Shown: one piece after another, positions 10,369 through 18,005 of the stretch
How the letters are laid out: every line of letters starts with the position of its first letter
Numbering within the stretch: the first letter of the stretch is position 1
IMG/VR virus record: IMGVR_UViG_3300007538_000175
Span: 1 to 24,330 of that record
Length of the DNA stretch: 24,330 nucleotides
Strand: one strand, 5' to 3'
Origin: a virus
Notes under the pieces: model-generated
Told to the model about the DNA's origin: nothing
Databases searched by the model: none
Seen by the model: the letters and a program-made list of their open reading frames with translations, nothing else
Position numbers and translations under genes: made by a program

Positions 10369-12294
10369 ATAATTATCCATTGGAGTATGTTGTGGAGTGG
10401 TTCTTGCTACTCCACGACCTGATGCTACTCCACCAGATTTAGAATTATTATAACTATCTTTTACACTTTTATCTATTATTACAGGTGCACCATTAAATCT
10501 ATTTGTCATAGCAGATGATTCCCTTTCTGTTAATTCTTTCGTTTGTTTGAGCCGACCAGTTTTTGCTACTGTTACTGTTTGGAAAACTGGACCAGTAGTT
10601 GGTGGTGATGCATTAGCTTCAGGTGATGGTGTTATTCTATCTTCTTCTTTTTTTTCAAATAAATCTTTAACCCAATTTACAGCCCTATTATCTGTTGCTA
10701 AACCTACCATATAGCCTTTCATATCCTCCCATGTTGGGATCATTTCTATAATCATATCCACAAAGTCATTAAAGGCATCTTTAATAGTTTTCACTACGTC
10801 TATCTCTTCCATCCATTTCTTTGTATCGGCAACCATAGTATTGAATTTAGTTTTAACACCTTCAACAAAATTATCAAAATAGGTTTGAATAGTTTTAATT
10901 ACGTCTATCTCTTCTATCCATTTCTTTGTATCGGCAACCATAGTATTGTATCTAGTTTTAACACCTTCAACAAAATTATCAAAATAGGTTTGAAGTGTTT
11001 TCATCACGTCTATCTCTTCTATCCATTTCTTTGTATCGGCAACCATAGTATTGTATCTAGTTTTAACACCTTCAACAAAATCACTAACATATTTTTTCAT
11101 AGAGGCAGCTATTTCATCTTTTTTAATCACTAACCATTCATAAGCTGATGCGGCCTTTGCAAATAGAGCCTTTGCTTCCTTAGACCATTTAATTGAACCT
11201 TTAAAATCAGCCCATAAATCTGAAAAGAGTAGTACTAAATTATCTCCATATTCTACTAAACTTTTAGATTCTTTTAATTTTTTCCAACTAGCTTTTGATT
11301 TTTCAAAATCTGGCTCCCAATCCAACATATATGCAGCTGCAGCTGCAGCTGCAGCAACAGCCGCTGTGATGGCAATTACAGTTAAACTAAATGGATTCAA
11401 AATCAATGGTATTAACGCTAATCCTCTTAATAACCCGCTTATTGGTTTAATTGCGAGCATTAATTTACCTAACCATTTAATTGCTGGTATAATTAGTTTC
11501 GTGGATTTAATCACTGCTTTTGAGCTTGTGATTATTTTCTTAAAATTATTACCTATAGACCCAATAATTTTCTTAAATCCCAACCATAAACCCATAAATT
11601 TTATAATATCACCTGTCATATCACCCGGCAAAATTTTCCATATTCCTTTTAAAGCACCTACACCCAAACCCTTTATTTTTTTTAATTTGGAATTTTTAGA
11701 TGTAATTTCAACCTTACCTTTTTTATTTTTTGGTTTTTTATCATCAACATTACGTCTTAGTAATGAAGTTTTAAGTGACTCATTAAACTCACCTAGAGAT
11801 TTATTCATGTTCATTTGACTAATATTTGCCGCCTTATTACTATCATATAAATCTGATATCTTCGTTGCTATAATATTAATAGGTTCAATTATTAAACTAA
11901 ACTCATCTTTCAGGTTTTTAATACCCTTTAATACATTCAATTGAGTTTTTTCTTTGGATATATTTGGTTTGATATCTATAATCTTAACATCATTTTCAAC
12001 ATTTTCTATAGGTTCTTTGACCGATACATTAGTTACTCTTGGTTTACTTTTTGTAGTTGAAATAGGAGTTATTTCAGTAGACTTTACTGTTTTTTCTTTT
12101 TTTGTTTCTTTTACTAATTTAACAAACTCTTTTTTATTATCAATATCCACATCAATAGATTTATCTACTTTTGAGATTAATCTATCAAGTTTTTCACTTT
12201 CTCTTAATGCTTTTCTAGCATCTCTGGCAGCATTTTTCTTGTCTAGTTTTTCTCTAGCAAGTACCTCTGATACTGTAGGATTGTCATTACTCAT
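10339..12294 (-). CDS. large repeat-containing probable virion protein
   Basis: The 651-residue protein opens with a charged helical region (residues 1-110). A Lys-rich middle is followed by a hydrophobic block (about 265-325) with Gly/Ala/Ile-rich helices and a run of alanines, then MLDWEPDFEKS. Residues about 400-510 hold three copies of a 35-residue helical unit (FVEGVKTRYNTMVADTKKW). The C-terminus is Pro/Ser/Gly-rich and disordered. Hydrophobic helices plus coiled repeats recall tape-measure or other tail-associated virion proteins, but I cannot name the family. The start overlaps the stop of the membrane protein gene by one base. A minus-strand TATAAATA upstream fits late expression. 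Confidence 0.8.
   Translation of the reverse strand: MSNDNPTVSEVLAREKLDKKNAARDARKALRESEKLDRLISKVDKSIDVDIDNKKEFVKLVKETKKEKTVKSTEITPISTTKSKPRVTNVSVKEPIENVENDVKIIDIKPNISKEKTQLNVLKGIKNLKDEFSLIIEPINIIATKISDLYDSNKAANISQMNMNKSLGEFNESLKTSLLRRNVDDKKPKNKKGKVEITSKNSKLKKIKGLGVGALKGIWKILPGDMTGDIIKFMGLWLGFKKIIGSIGNNFKKIITSSKAVIKSTKLIIPAIKWLGKLMLAIKPISGLLRGLALIPLILNPFSLTVIAITAAVAAAAAAAAYMLDWEPDFEKSKASWKKLKESKSLVEYGDNLVLLFSDLWADFKGSIKWSKEAKALFAKAASAYEWLVIKKDEIAASMKKYVSDFVEGVKTRYNTMVADTKKWIEEIDVMKTLQTYFDNFVEGVKTRYNTMVADTKKWIEEIDVIKTIQTYFDNFVEGVKTKFNTMVADTKKWMEEIDVVKTIKDAFNDFVDMIIEMIPTWEDMKGYMVGLATDNRAVNWVKDLFEKKEEDRITPSPEANASPPTTGPVFQTVTVAKTGRLKQTKELTERESSAMTNRFNGAPVIIDKSVKDSYNNSKSGGVASGRGVARTTPQHTPMDNYLYGIVRYAQ
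10796..11082 (-). repeat. three 105-bp in-frame repeats
   Basis: The unit beginning ACGTCTATCTCTTC (plus strand) recurs at 10796, 10901 and 11006, an exact 105-base period, and encodes three 35-residue repeats in the virion-like protein. The copies are almost identical in DNA, which suggests recent duplication and possible length variation between strains. Confidence 0.85.
11333..11355 (-). repeat. GCAGCT microsatellite encoding poly-Ala
   Basis: GCAGCT is repeated almost four times and encodes the alanine run before the residues YMLDWEP in the minus-strand protein. It is prone to slippage in steps of two alanines. Confidence 0.75.
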
Positions 12295-12620
12295 TAAAAG
12301 TCTTCCTCTTTCATTTCTATTTTATTACCACGTACCATAAATGCAGTGGACCCCATATAACCAATGATTACTCCACCAAGTGTCATATAAAACCATTCAG
12401 CAGAATTAGTAATATTTTCAGTCCAAACTTGTGTATCAACAGCCATATAGTTATACCAAACAGGTAACACAAACCATAAAGTGAATGTGAAAAAAATTAA
12501 ACCATAGAATGAATACCAAGCCATACGTTGTCTATTTTTCCAACGTACAATTAATCTGGTATCATCATTTCCAGTATTAGCGTTATTTTCACGCTTAATT
12601 AAAACTGAGCTATCTGACAT
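12294..12620 (-). CDS. small two-helix membrane protein
   Basis: The 108-residue protein has a hydrophilic N-terminus ending in RWKNRQRM, a first membrane helix (about residues 34-56, SFYGLIFFTFTLWFVLPVW), a short acidic and aromatic loop (AVDTQVWTENITNSAEW), a second helix (about 77-93, FYMTLGGVIIGYMGSTAF) and a charged tail. The positive N-terminus suggests that both ends lie in the cytoplasm. AAAAAAGG precedes the start. It is co-transcribed with the large virion-like protein, whose ATG overlaps its stop. A holin-like or tail-membrane role can be imagined, but neither is shown. Confidence 0.75.
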   Translation of the reverse strand: MSDSSVLIKRENNANTGNDDTRLIVRWKNRQRMAWYSFYGLIFFTFTLWFVLPVWYNYMAVDTQVWTENITNSAEWFYMTLGGVIIGYMGSTAFMVRGNKIEMKEEDF

Positions 12621-12636
12621 TAAATACCTTTTTTAT

Positions 12637-12644
12637 TATTTATA
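12637..12644 (-). promoter_or_regulatory. minus-strand TATAAATA late-promoter motif
   Basis: The complement reads TATAAATA and ends 17 bases before the start codon of the membrane protein gene. It is the natural late promoter of the two-gene minus-strand unit. Confidence 0.6.
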
Positions 12645-12656
12645 TGAAATAAAATG

Positions 12657-12689
12657 TTTACTTTCAATAGATTCATGCTATAATGAATC
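12657..12689 (+). promoter_or_regulatory. cca promoter with palindromic operator
   Basis: TTTACT (12657-12662), 16 bases, TATAAT (12679-12684). The palindrome GATTCAT (12670-12676) and ATGAATC (12683-12689), separated by six bases, spans the -10 box, a placement typical for a repressor-binding site. The start codon of cca lies 22 bases further. Confidence 0.65.
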
Positions 12690-12710
12690 GTAGATCAAAT
12701 GGAGAATATT

Positions 12711-13949
12711 ATGAAATATAAAGTTGGTGGTTCAGTAAGAGATTTCTATATTGGTGTTGAACCAAAGGATTTCGATTATGTTGTAACTGGAATGACAGAA
12801 GAAGAAATGGTTGAAATTTCCGATAAAAGAGTTGGTGCTAAATTTCCTGTTTTTCTCATTGATGGTGATGAATATGCTATGGCACGTAGAGAAGTATCTA
12901 CTGGTCCGGGTTATAATGATTTCCAAATTGAATTTGATCCAAATGTCACAATTGAAGAAGATTTGTCACGTAGGGATTTTACAATGAACTCGATTGCAAT
13001 CTCATTTGATGATGTGGTTGTTGATCCTTTTGGTGGTGTTCAGGATATCAAAAATCGGGTTATTCGGGTTTTGGGTAATCATGATAGGGTTTTTGTAGAA
13101 GACCCAATTCGGGTTCTGAGGCTTGCTAGGTTTGCGGCTCAATTTCCTGCATTTTCTATTGATGTGGATACTAAAGAACTTGCAAAAAGTGGCATGCTTA
13201 ACCATGCAACACCTGAAAGAGTTTACAAGGAATTTGAAAAGGCTCTTATGTCTCTAAAACCAAGTAATTTTTTCAATACTCTGAATGAAATTGGACATCT
13301 GGAACATTGGTTTCCAGAGGTATTTAATATGATTGGTGTTCCACAACCAGTTAAATGGCATGCTGAAGGTGATGCATATACCCATACTATGATGGTTTTG
13401 GATGCTGCAGCTAAAGCAGATGAGTCTTTTGAAGTTAGGTTTGGTGCACTGGTGCATGATTTTGGTAAGGCTATTACACCAGAACATAAACTACCCTCAC
13501 ATCCGGGACATGAAAAAGCTGGTGTGCCACTGGTTAATAGTTTTTGTAAGAGGCTTAAGGTGCCTAATAAGGTCGAAACTATTGGTAAATTTGTAGCAGA
13601 ATACCATATGCATGTTCATAATGTACAAAAGCTAAATCCTAAAACATTTTTGAAAATGTGGGATATCTTCAAAAGACATCATTTTTATGTTATTGATGTA
13701 GTTGCTAGTGTGGCATTTTATGATAATGAAGGTCGTCTACCATATCTACCTAATTATGGTAATAGTGGTTTCTTTGTTGATATGATGGAACGGATCGAAG
13801 ATGCTGATAATATGACACGTATGTATAGTAGTGATGAACTATCAAAAATGAAACCAGAAAGGATCATCAATGAAAGACGAAAAATGCTTATCAAAGATAT
13901 AACTGATATTAAATCTAATATCATTGATAATCATAGTATGTTTAGATAA
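12711..13949 (+). CDS. cca: CCA-adding enzyme (tRNA nucleotidyltransferase)
   Basis: The 412-residue protein has the class II nucleotidyltransferase core: GGSVRD (residues 6-11), the DxD metal pair in KDFDYVV (D20, D22) and RRDFTMNSIA. Further on, EDPIRVLRLARFAAQF and the template region with ATPERVYKEFEKAL follow. The C-terminal half contains an HD domain (LVHDFGKA, then HPGHEKAGVPLV), as in the E. coli enzyme, which can also have phosphatase activity. It rebuilds the CCA end of tRNAs. GGAG before ATG 12711 decides the start against ATG 12699. Several phage tRNAs here (initiator Met, Asn, Glu) do not encode an in-register CCA and would need it. Confidence 0.95.
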   Translation: MKYKVGGSVRDFYIGVEPKDFDYVVTGMTEEEMVEISDKRVGAKFPVFLIDGDEYAMARREVSTGPGYNDFQIEFDPNVTIEEDLSRRDFTMNSIAISFDDVVVDPFGGVQDIKNRVIRVLGNHDRVFVEDPIRVLRLARFAAQFPAFSIDVDTKELAKSGMLNHATPERVYKEFEKALMSLKPSNFFNTLNEIGHLEHWFPEVFNMIGVPQPVKWHAEGDAYTHTMMVLDAAAKADESFEVRFGALVHDFGKAITPEHKLPSHPGHEKAGVPLVNSFCKRLKVPNKVETIGKFVAEYHMHVHNVQKLNPKTFLKMWDIFKRHHFYVIDVVASVAFYDNEGRLPYLPNYGNSGFFVDMMERIEDADNMTRMYSSDELSKMKPERIINERRKMLIKDITDIKSNIIDNHSMFR

Positions 13950-13966
13950 AAACATCTAATATTACG

Positions 13967-13999
13967 AAAAACCCCCGCTTAACCAAAGTGGGGTTTTTT
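13967..13999. terminator. terminator after cca, bidirectional shape
   Basis: AAAAACCCC (13967-13975) pairs with GGGGTTTTT (13990-13998). The T-run on one side and A-run on the other allow termination from both directions. Confidence 0.88.
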
Positions 14000-14004
14000 G
14001 TTAC

Positions 14005-14012
14005 TATAAATA
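14005..14012 (+). promoter_or_regulatory. TATAAATA late promoter of structural genes
   Basis: This octamer lies between the terminator and the next start codon (27 bases), upstream of two genes that look structural. It is the best-placed late promoter in the window. Confidence 0.65.
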
Positions 14013-14038
14013 ATATAAAATAATGGAAAAGGTTTTCA

Positions 14039-14614
14039 ATGAAAAAATTAGATAAAGATGAAAAGGTAGATGATAAAAAGAAACTATCTAAAGCCAAAAA
14101 TGAAATAGATTTTGAGCCTGAAACTAAGGATGATGTGGCAGAGTCTGAAATGTATGTCATGTATGTTATGGAAGGTGATTTATCCGATATTGATGAACAT
14201 GCTGATCTTTTAACTGCTATGCATGAAGCATTGAGTGTTACGCAACGTCTAAAGAAAAGACAAGTTATGCGTAGATTCAAGGGTAAAATGAAAACAGCAC
14301 GTAAAAGGTCTAGGAAAAGAAAAGCCAACCTTAAGGTGATTAAAAAAAGAGCTAGAAGACAGGCTATTACCAATGTTAAGAAAATTCTATCCAAGGGTAG
14401 AAATCTGAAAAAAGCATCTGCATCTGAAAAAAATAGAATTGAAAGAATGGCTAAAAGACGTGGTGCTTTTGTGAACAGACTAAGCAAAAGATTGGTAATT
14501 CAGAAGAGAAGAGATGAAACGAAGAGATTCCAGAAAAACTCTGAATCTTTCTCCGGTGATAATCTAATGGAAACTTTTAACACACTATATGACAACTTAA
14601 ACAAGGAAAAATAA
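14039..14614 (+). CDS. highly basic conserved phage protein
   Basis: The 191-residue protein has an acidic N-terminus (about residues 1-65) and a very basic middle, with QRLKKRQVMRRFKGKMKTAR, RSRKRKA and IKKRARRQAI followed by KKILSKGRNLKKASASEKNR. This layout is conserved in T4-like phages of marine hosts. The family function is not established. The charge suggests contact with DNA or a role inside the capsid. AAAGG precedes the start and TATAAATA lies just upstream, which fits late expression. The stop is followed directly by the start of the next structural-type gene (TAAATG). Confidence 0.8.
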   Translation: MKKLDKDEKVDDKKKLSKAKNEIDFEPETKDDVAESEMYVMYVMEGDLSDIDEHADLLTAMHEALSVTQRLKKRQVMRRFKGKMKTARKRSRKRKANLKVIKKRARRQAITNVKKILSKGRNLKKASASEKNRIERMAKRRGAFVNRLSKRLVIQKRRDETKRFQKNSESFSGDNLMETFNTLYDNLNKEK

Positions 14615-15175
14615 ATGACACTTTTTGGTAAAAGAGATCAGCTATCTGATGCTCCAAAGAACGTAATAAATGACAAAAATGCAACTGGAAATGCCCAATT
14701 TGGTAACACTGTTTATGGTGTTGATGCAACTGAAACTGGTGTTGATGGAGCAGTTACTCATTCTGGTTGGGTTTATAGAACTCTAGGAACTGGACCAGTT
14801 GCATCATTTGTAGTAAATGCAGCTGGCACAACATATGACAATGCTGATACTATCGATGTAGAAGGTGGAACTGGTGCAAATGCAGTTGGTACATTTGTTA
14901 CAGATGCTTCAGGTAATATTGTTTCTGTTACAGTTACTAGTGCAGGACAGGGTTTCGCTAATGTTGGAGCTACTTCAGTAACGATTAATACATCTACAGG
15001 AACTGGTGCTAATGTTGAAGTTGCTACTTTGGGTGGTAGATCGGATAGGGTTTCAATTGAAACTTTAATTGCTGGTGGAATTGATGGGGATGCTACAAGC
15101 TTCTCTAATGCAAGTACCACAGATGTAGCTAATACTACTGGTACTGCAGATGATGCAGTGTTTGCCGATAGCTAA
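14615..15175 (+). CDS. beta-rich virion structural protein
   Basis: The 186-residue protein has few Lys and is rich in Gly, Thr, Asn, Val and Asp. It reads as strand-turn repeats, for example VVNAAGTTYDNADTIDVEGG (residues 66-85) and VTVTSAGQGFANVGATSVTI. The order GGRSDRVSIETLIAGG and the end ADDAVFADS match a class of small virion proteins I know from T4-like marine phages. A place on the capsid or tail surface is inferred. The gene is coupled to the basic protein upstream and is followed by a strong terminator, so the two form one late unit. Confidence 0.75.
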   Translation: MTLFGKRDQLSDAPKNVINDKNATGNAQFGNTVYGVDATETGVDGAVTHSGWVYRTLGTGPVASFVVNAAGTTYDNADTIDVEGGTGANAVGTFVTDASGNIVSVTVTSAGQGFANVGATSVTINTSTGTGANVEVATLGGRSDRVSIETLIAGGIDGDATSFSNASTTDVANTTGTADDAVFADS

Positions 15176-15182
15176 TAACAAT

Positions 15183-15216
15183 AAGCAATGTCCTTAGTCC
15201 GAGGACATTGCTTTTT
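15183..15216 (+). terminator. rho-independent terminator
   Basis: AAGCAATGTCCT (15183-15194) and AGGACATTGCTT (15202-15213) form a 12-bp perfect stem around TAGTCCG, followed by a T-run to 15216. Confidence 0.93.
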
Positions 15217-15230
15217 AAATAGGAGTAGTT

Positions 15231-15503
15231 GTGGTTAAAGAAGACTTTGGTATTGTGTTAAATCAACGCACAATAAGTTTTATTATTGGGTTGATAACTT
15301 TGTTCTCACTACTTTTTGTTGGAGTGTCTGCATGGAATGACTACACATATAGAATTGATTCTTTAGAACAAAGAAACATTAGCTTATTAAATGAAATTAC
15401 AGCATTAAATCAACGATTGGTGCAACTATCAGATTCAATCGTTGAATTAACAATAACTCTTAATAGGGTTGATGATAGAACTAGAGGTAAAAATTCAGAA
15501 TGA
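15231..15503 (+). CDS. membrane-anchored coiled-coil protein
   Basis: Start is GTG 15231 behind TAGGAG. The 90-residue product has one membrane helix (about residues 15-34, ISFIIGLITLFSLLFVGVSA) and then a heptad-like segment (RIDSLEQRNISLLNEITALN and following, to about 82). One helix plus a coiled coil is the shape of an inner-membrane spanin or of small membrane-bound virion or lysis proteins. The evidence does not decide between these. It is the first gene of a coupled run up to the primase. The stop overlaps the next start (ATGA). Confidence 0.75.
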   Translation: MVKEDFGIVLNQRTISFIIGLITLFSLLFVGVSAWNDYTYRIDSLEQRNISLLNEITALNQRLVQLSDSIVELTITLNRVDDRTRGKNSE

Positions 15504-16009
15504 TTATATTCTTTGGTAATTCCTTTACTGGAATATTGGAAGCAATTATATGGTTTTTCATAGTAATTGGTATAGTAGTCCCAACATATGTTTTTATCCC
15601 TTTACTAGATAGTTATTTATTTCCAGTATTGACCGATTTTAGTATGTATGAATTAGGTATAACAGATGAAGGATATCCTATATATGAATTTACTTACCTT
15701 AAAACTAGAACACGCTGTAAATTTATAATTGAAGATATGGGTTGGTATATATTACCCGATAAATACTTAATGCGGGTTTCTTATTTAAATACGAAATTAG
15801 AAGAAAATAACAACATATCAAGACCAAAAGGTTATAATAAATCTGTTCCATGGATTGTCCATATTCCTCAAGAATATCAAAGAACCAATCAACAAATTTT
15901 ATTTACTTATAAATGTTTTGGTGATTTTCTCTGGTCTACAAAAACAACAATTGATTTGATTTGGTCTACAAAAGAGAATAGGTTTATACAAAAAAATGAA
16001 AATACATGA
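15500..16009 (+). CDS. membrane protein with soluble C-terminal domain
   Basis: The 169-residue protein has a long hydrophobic N-terminal segment (about residues 10-38, LEAIIWFFIVIGIVVPTYVF and beyond), which may be one long or two short helices. A soluble domain rich in Tyr, Trp and charged residues follows (YILPDKYLMRVSYL, VPWIVHIPQEYQR, FLWSTKTTIDL). The repeated WSTK near the C-terminus is notable. No family was recognised. It overlaps both neighbours and probably works in the membrane together with the coiled-coil protein upstream. Confidence 0.7.
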   Translation: MIIFFGNSFTGILEAIIWFFIVIGIVVPTYVFIPLLDSYLFPVLTDFSMYELGITDEGYPIYEFTYLKTRTRCKFIIEDMGWYILPDKYLMRVSYLNTKLEENNNISRPKGYNKSVPWIVHIPQEYQRTNQQILFTYKCFGDFLWSTKTTIDLIWSTKENRFIQKNENT

Positions 16010-16376
16010 AGCGAATTTTACTATTGTAGCAGCGAAATTATATGAAAACCCTTCTTTGGATACAACTGAATTTTATGAAGATTTGAAGAGGTTTTCTTAT
16101 ATTAAACGGTTATTCAACCAATATGAAAAAACCGGAATATTGAAAGAAAATTTAATCATAAATCATATAATCATATTATATAATGTTTTTGGTAATTTGG
16201 CTACTGAGATGTTATTTTTGAGATTAGAAGGACAAGAGGAAATCCTGAAAACCTTTTTAGTACATTTACAGAGAATGCCCGATAGGGTTAGTAATATTGG
16301 GGTTAAATGTCGCATTATAAATAACGATGAAATTAAGATATTAACAGACGTTCAGGAAAAGTTGAAAAAGTTATGA
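15996..16376 (+). CDS. conserved T4-like phage protein
   Basis: The 126-residue helical protein overlaps the preceding gene by 14 bases. The core FYEDLKRFSYIKRLFNQY (residues 26-43), then TGILKENLIINHII, LYNVFGNLATEMLFLRLEGQ and the end of the conserved part (LKTFLVHLQRMPDRV), is a layout I recognise from many T4-like phages, where it has about the same length and no assigned role. A TATAAATA octamer lies inside its 3' part (16316-16323) and could drive the kinase-fold gene. The stop overlaps the next ATG. Confidence 0.8.
   Translation: MKIHEANFTIVAAKLYENPSLDTTEFYEDLKRFSYIKRLFNQYEKTGILKENLIINHIIILYNVFGNLATEMLFLRLEGQEEILKTFLVHLQRMPDRVSNIGVKCRIINNDEIKILTDVQEKLKKL
16316..16323 (+). promoter_or_regulatory. 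intragenic TATAAATA motif
   Basis: A late octamer inside the preceding gene, 49 bases before the kinase-fold gene. T4 late promoters often lie within upstream genes, but chance is a real alternative in AT-rich DNA. Confidence 0.3.
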
Positions 16377-17017
16377 TTACATACAAAAAAATAGTGTCAT
16401 TATTAGAATTAAATAAACCTAAAGAAATTGGTATGTTTAAGGATAGAGTTAGTAAATTTGACACGGTTGATTCACGTAACACTGATTGGCAGGGTGAAGC
16501 TAATGACTTATTTGGTAAGTTTGGTTTTAAATCATTTGGACGTGGTAAATATGCTACAGTTTTCGGTAATCCTAGATATCCATATGTCATTAAATTATTC
16601 ATGAAAGATACTGCATATCTTAAATATTTGAATTGGGTTATTAGAAATCAATCAAATAAATATGTACCTAAAATAAAAGGTAAAGTTATAAAAATTAATG
16701 ATATTTTTATGGCTGTTAGGCTTGAGAAATTGAATAATAGTTCTCGTGCATCTGATGAGTTTATTGAGATGTGTAGAGCACCAGATGATTTTCTTGAAGG
16801 TTATTCCGACTTTAATTCTATACCAAATAATGATAAAGATGCTATTGATTTGTGTGAATTTTTATCAGCAAATGAAAGGTTGATTGATGTTCATGGTGAT
16901 AATGTCATGGAAAGAAATAATAAACCAGTGTTGATTGATCCATTGTATAATTGGTTTAAAGGTGGTAGATTTACTATGGACCCTAATGATATATCCAATT
17001 TTAAGGATATTTTTTGA
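16373..17017 (+). CDS. kinase-fold protein
   Basis: The 214-residue protein has the marks of a small protein-kinase or aminoglycoside-phosphotransferase fold. These are a glycine-rich loop GRGKYATVFG (residues 56-65), the lysine in YVIKLF (K74), a hinge-like segment FMAVRLEKL (112-120), the catalytic-loop motif IDVHGDN (171-177) and VLIDP (186-190) as the second metal-binding aspartate. The catalytic residues look intact, so activity is plausible. The target is unknown and could be a host protein or a small molecule. It lies between a conserved phage protein and the Acb1-like gene, overlapping both. This suggests an accessory host-takeover or counter-defence segment. Confidence 0.75.
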   Translation: MITYKKIVSLLELNKPKEIGMFKDRVSKFDTVDSRNTDWQGEANDLFGKFGFKSFGRGKYATVFGNPRYPYVIKLFMKDTAYLKYLNWVIRNQSNKYVPKIKGKVIKINDIFMAVRLEKLNNSSRASDEFIEMCRAPDDFLEGYSDFNSIPNNDKDAIDLCEFLSANERLIDVHGDNVMERNNKPVLIDPLYNWFKGGRFTMDPNDISNFKDIF

Positions 17018-17490
17018 AGACCTTTAAAGAATATTTATCAAAATTTAATAGAAAATTTGTTGGGATTACTTTTACAAGTGAGAGCCAAAAGCTATTAACT
17101 GAATATGCTAAATCAAATGGGTTTGATTTATCTGAAAACTACAATAATGAACCAATAAAAACATTTGAGTTTCACACAACTATTTTCTATACTACATCTG
17201 AACACAACATAACAAATGGAGTATTTACATTAGAACCATTTGAAGTATCCTTTGATTCATTTGGTTTGCTTGGTAAAGAAAACAACATACCAGTGATAAA
17301 ATTAAATGTAACAAATCTTGTAAAAATTCGTAACAGGTTTGAAAATTTGGGTATGAAGGATGAGTGGCCTGCATTTGTTCCACATATCACTCTATCATAT
17401 AATTGGGATGGGACACCAAAAATCAAGGATTTAGAATTACCAAAATTTAAAATTATTGCTGAAAAAATAACAATTGAGGATCAGACATGA
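17014..17490 (+). CDS. 2H phosphoesterase, Acb1-like anti-CBASS candidate
   Basis: The start is TTG 17014, overlapping the previous stop (TTGA) and preceded by AAGGAT. The N-terminus MKTFKEYLSK is typical for T4-like proteins. The 158-residue product has the two H-x-T motifs of the 2H phosphoesterase fold, FHTTIFYT (H54, T56) and PHITLSYN (H124, T126), 70 residues apart. Size and spacing closely match T4 gp57B, the Acb1 enzyme, which cleaves cyclic di- and trinucleotides and so silences CBASS immunity. That it is Acb1 itself is inference. A ligT-like RNA 2',3'-cyclic phosphodiesterase is the alternative. Confidence 0.78.
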   Translation: MKTFKEYLSKFNRKFVGITFTSESQKLLTEYAKSNGFDLSENYNNEPIKTFEFHTTIFYTTSEHNITNGVFTLEPFEVSFDSFGLLGKENNIPVIKLNVTNLVKIRNRFENLGMKDEWPAFVPHITLSYNWDGTPKIKDLELPKFKIIAEKITIEDQT

Positions 17491-18005
17491 CACAATTACA
17501 TGAAGGTATATTCAAATCAGGTGCAAACATCTATATGTTATATTCTTTTCTAAAAAGACTTGTTCTCAAGTTTGATGAATGGGAAGCTTATAAATTGGGT
17601 TTGATTGATGCAGATGGAAAAGTTCTTAAAAAGCGCTCTGATATGACAAGAGATGAAAGAGAGAATTTTTCTAAATTCGATGTTATGATTCTAAATCTTA
17701 AAAAACTTCTAGGTAAATTACCGGGTGGTAAAACTAGGTTAGCATCATTTGCTGGTGCTTTATTTTTACTTAAAGAGGGTCAATATATGACTGAAGAAGA
17801 AGTCAGTAAATTGGTTCGATATGACCTAATTTTAGAAAAATATATGGCTGATGCAGAAGTCTTGATGGAAGAAGGTGTATCTGGTGGAGTACCAGCAAAT
17901 AATATGGGGTCTGGTAATATAGCAATTAAAAATGATAAAGAGTCCATTATTTTCAAAAAAACCAAAGCACTTAAAAGGAAAAAGAAACCTTGTAAGGATG
18001 CATGA
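17487..18005 (+). CDS. conserved phage protein of unknown function
   Basis: The 172-residue protein begins with LHEGIFKSGANIYMLYSFLK (residues 4-23), continues with KFDEWEAYKLGLID and has a central helical region (FDVMILNLKKLLGKLPGGKT, then RLASFAGALFLLKEG). The tail is flexible and ends in a Lys-rich run (KKTKALKRKKKP). The layout is conserved among T4-like phages, often next to replication or tail genes, without known role. ATG 17487 overlaps the previous stop (ATGA), and its own stop overlaps the primase start in the same way. Confidence 0.75.
   Translation: MTQLHEGIFKSGANIYMLYSFLKRLVLKFDEWEAYKLGLIDADGKVLKKRSDMTRDERENFSKFDVMILNLKKLLGKLPGGKTRLASFAGALFLLKEGQYMTEEEVSKLVRYDLILEKYMADAEVLMEEGVSGGVPANNMGSGNIAIKNDKESIIFKKTKALKRKKKPCKDA

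Noticed and set aside
10364-10371. TATAAATA as a plus-strand late promoter
   Set aside because: It overlaps the stop of the metallopeptidase-like gene and would read antisense into the minus-strand gene. No plus-strand gene follows, so it is probably chance.
11366-11818. 150-codon plus-strand frame opposite the large virion-like gene
   Set aside because: It is the antisense shadow of a Lys/Ile-rich coding region. The minus strand has the continuous 651-codon gene with a ribosome site.
11954-12340. 128-codon plus-strand frame
   Set aside because: Its Ser/Phe/Leu-rich composition is what the complement of a Lys/Glu-rich gene gives, and there is no start signal.
13942-14487. 181-codon minus-strand frame
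   Set aside because: It lies opposite the basic late protein, which has promoter, ribosome site and known layout. The minus frame also crosses the terminator.
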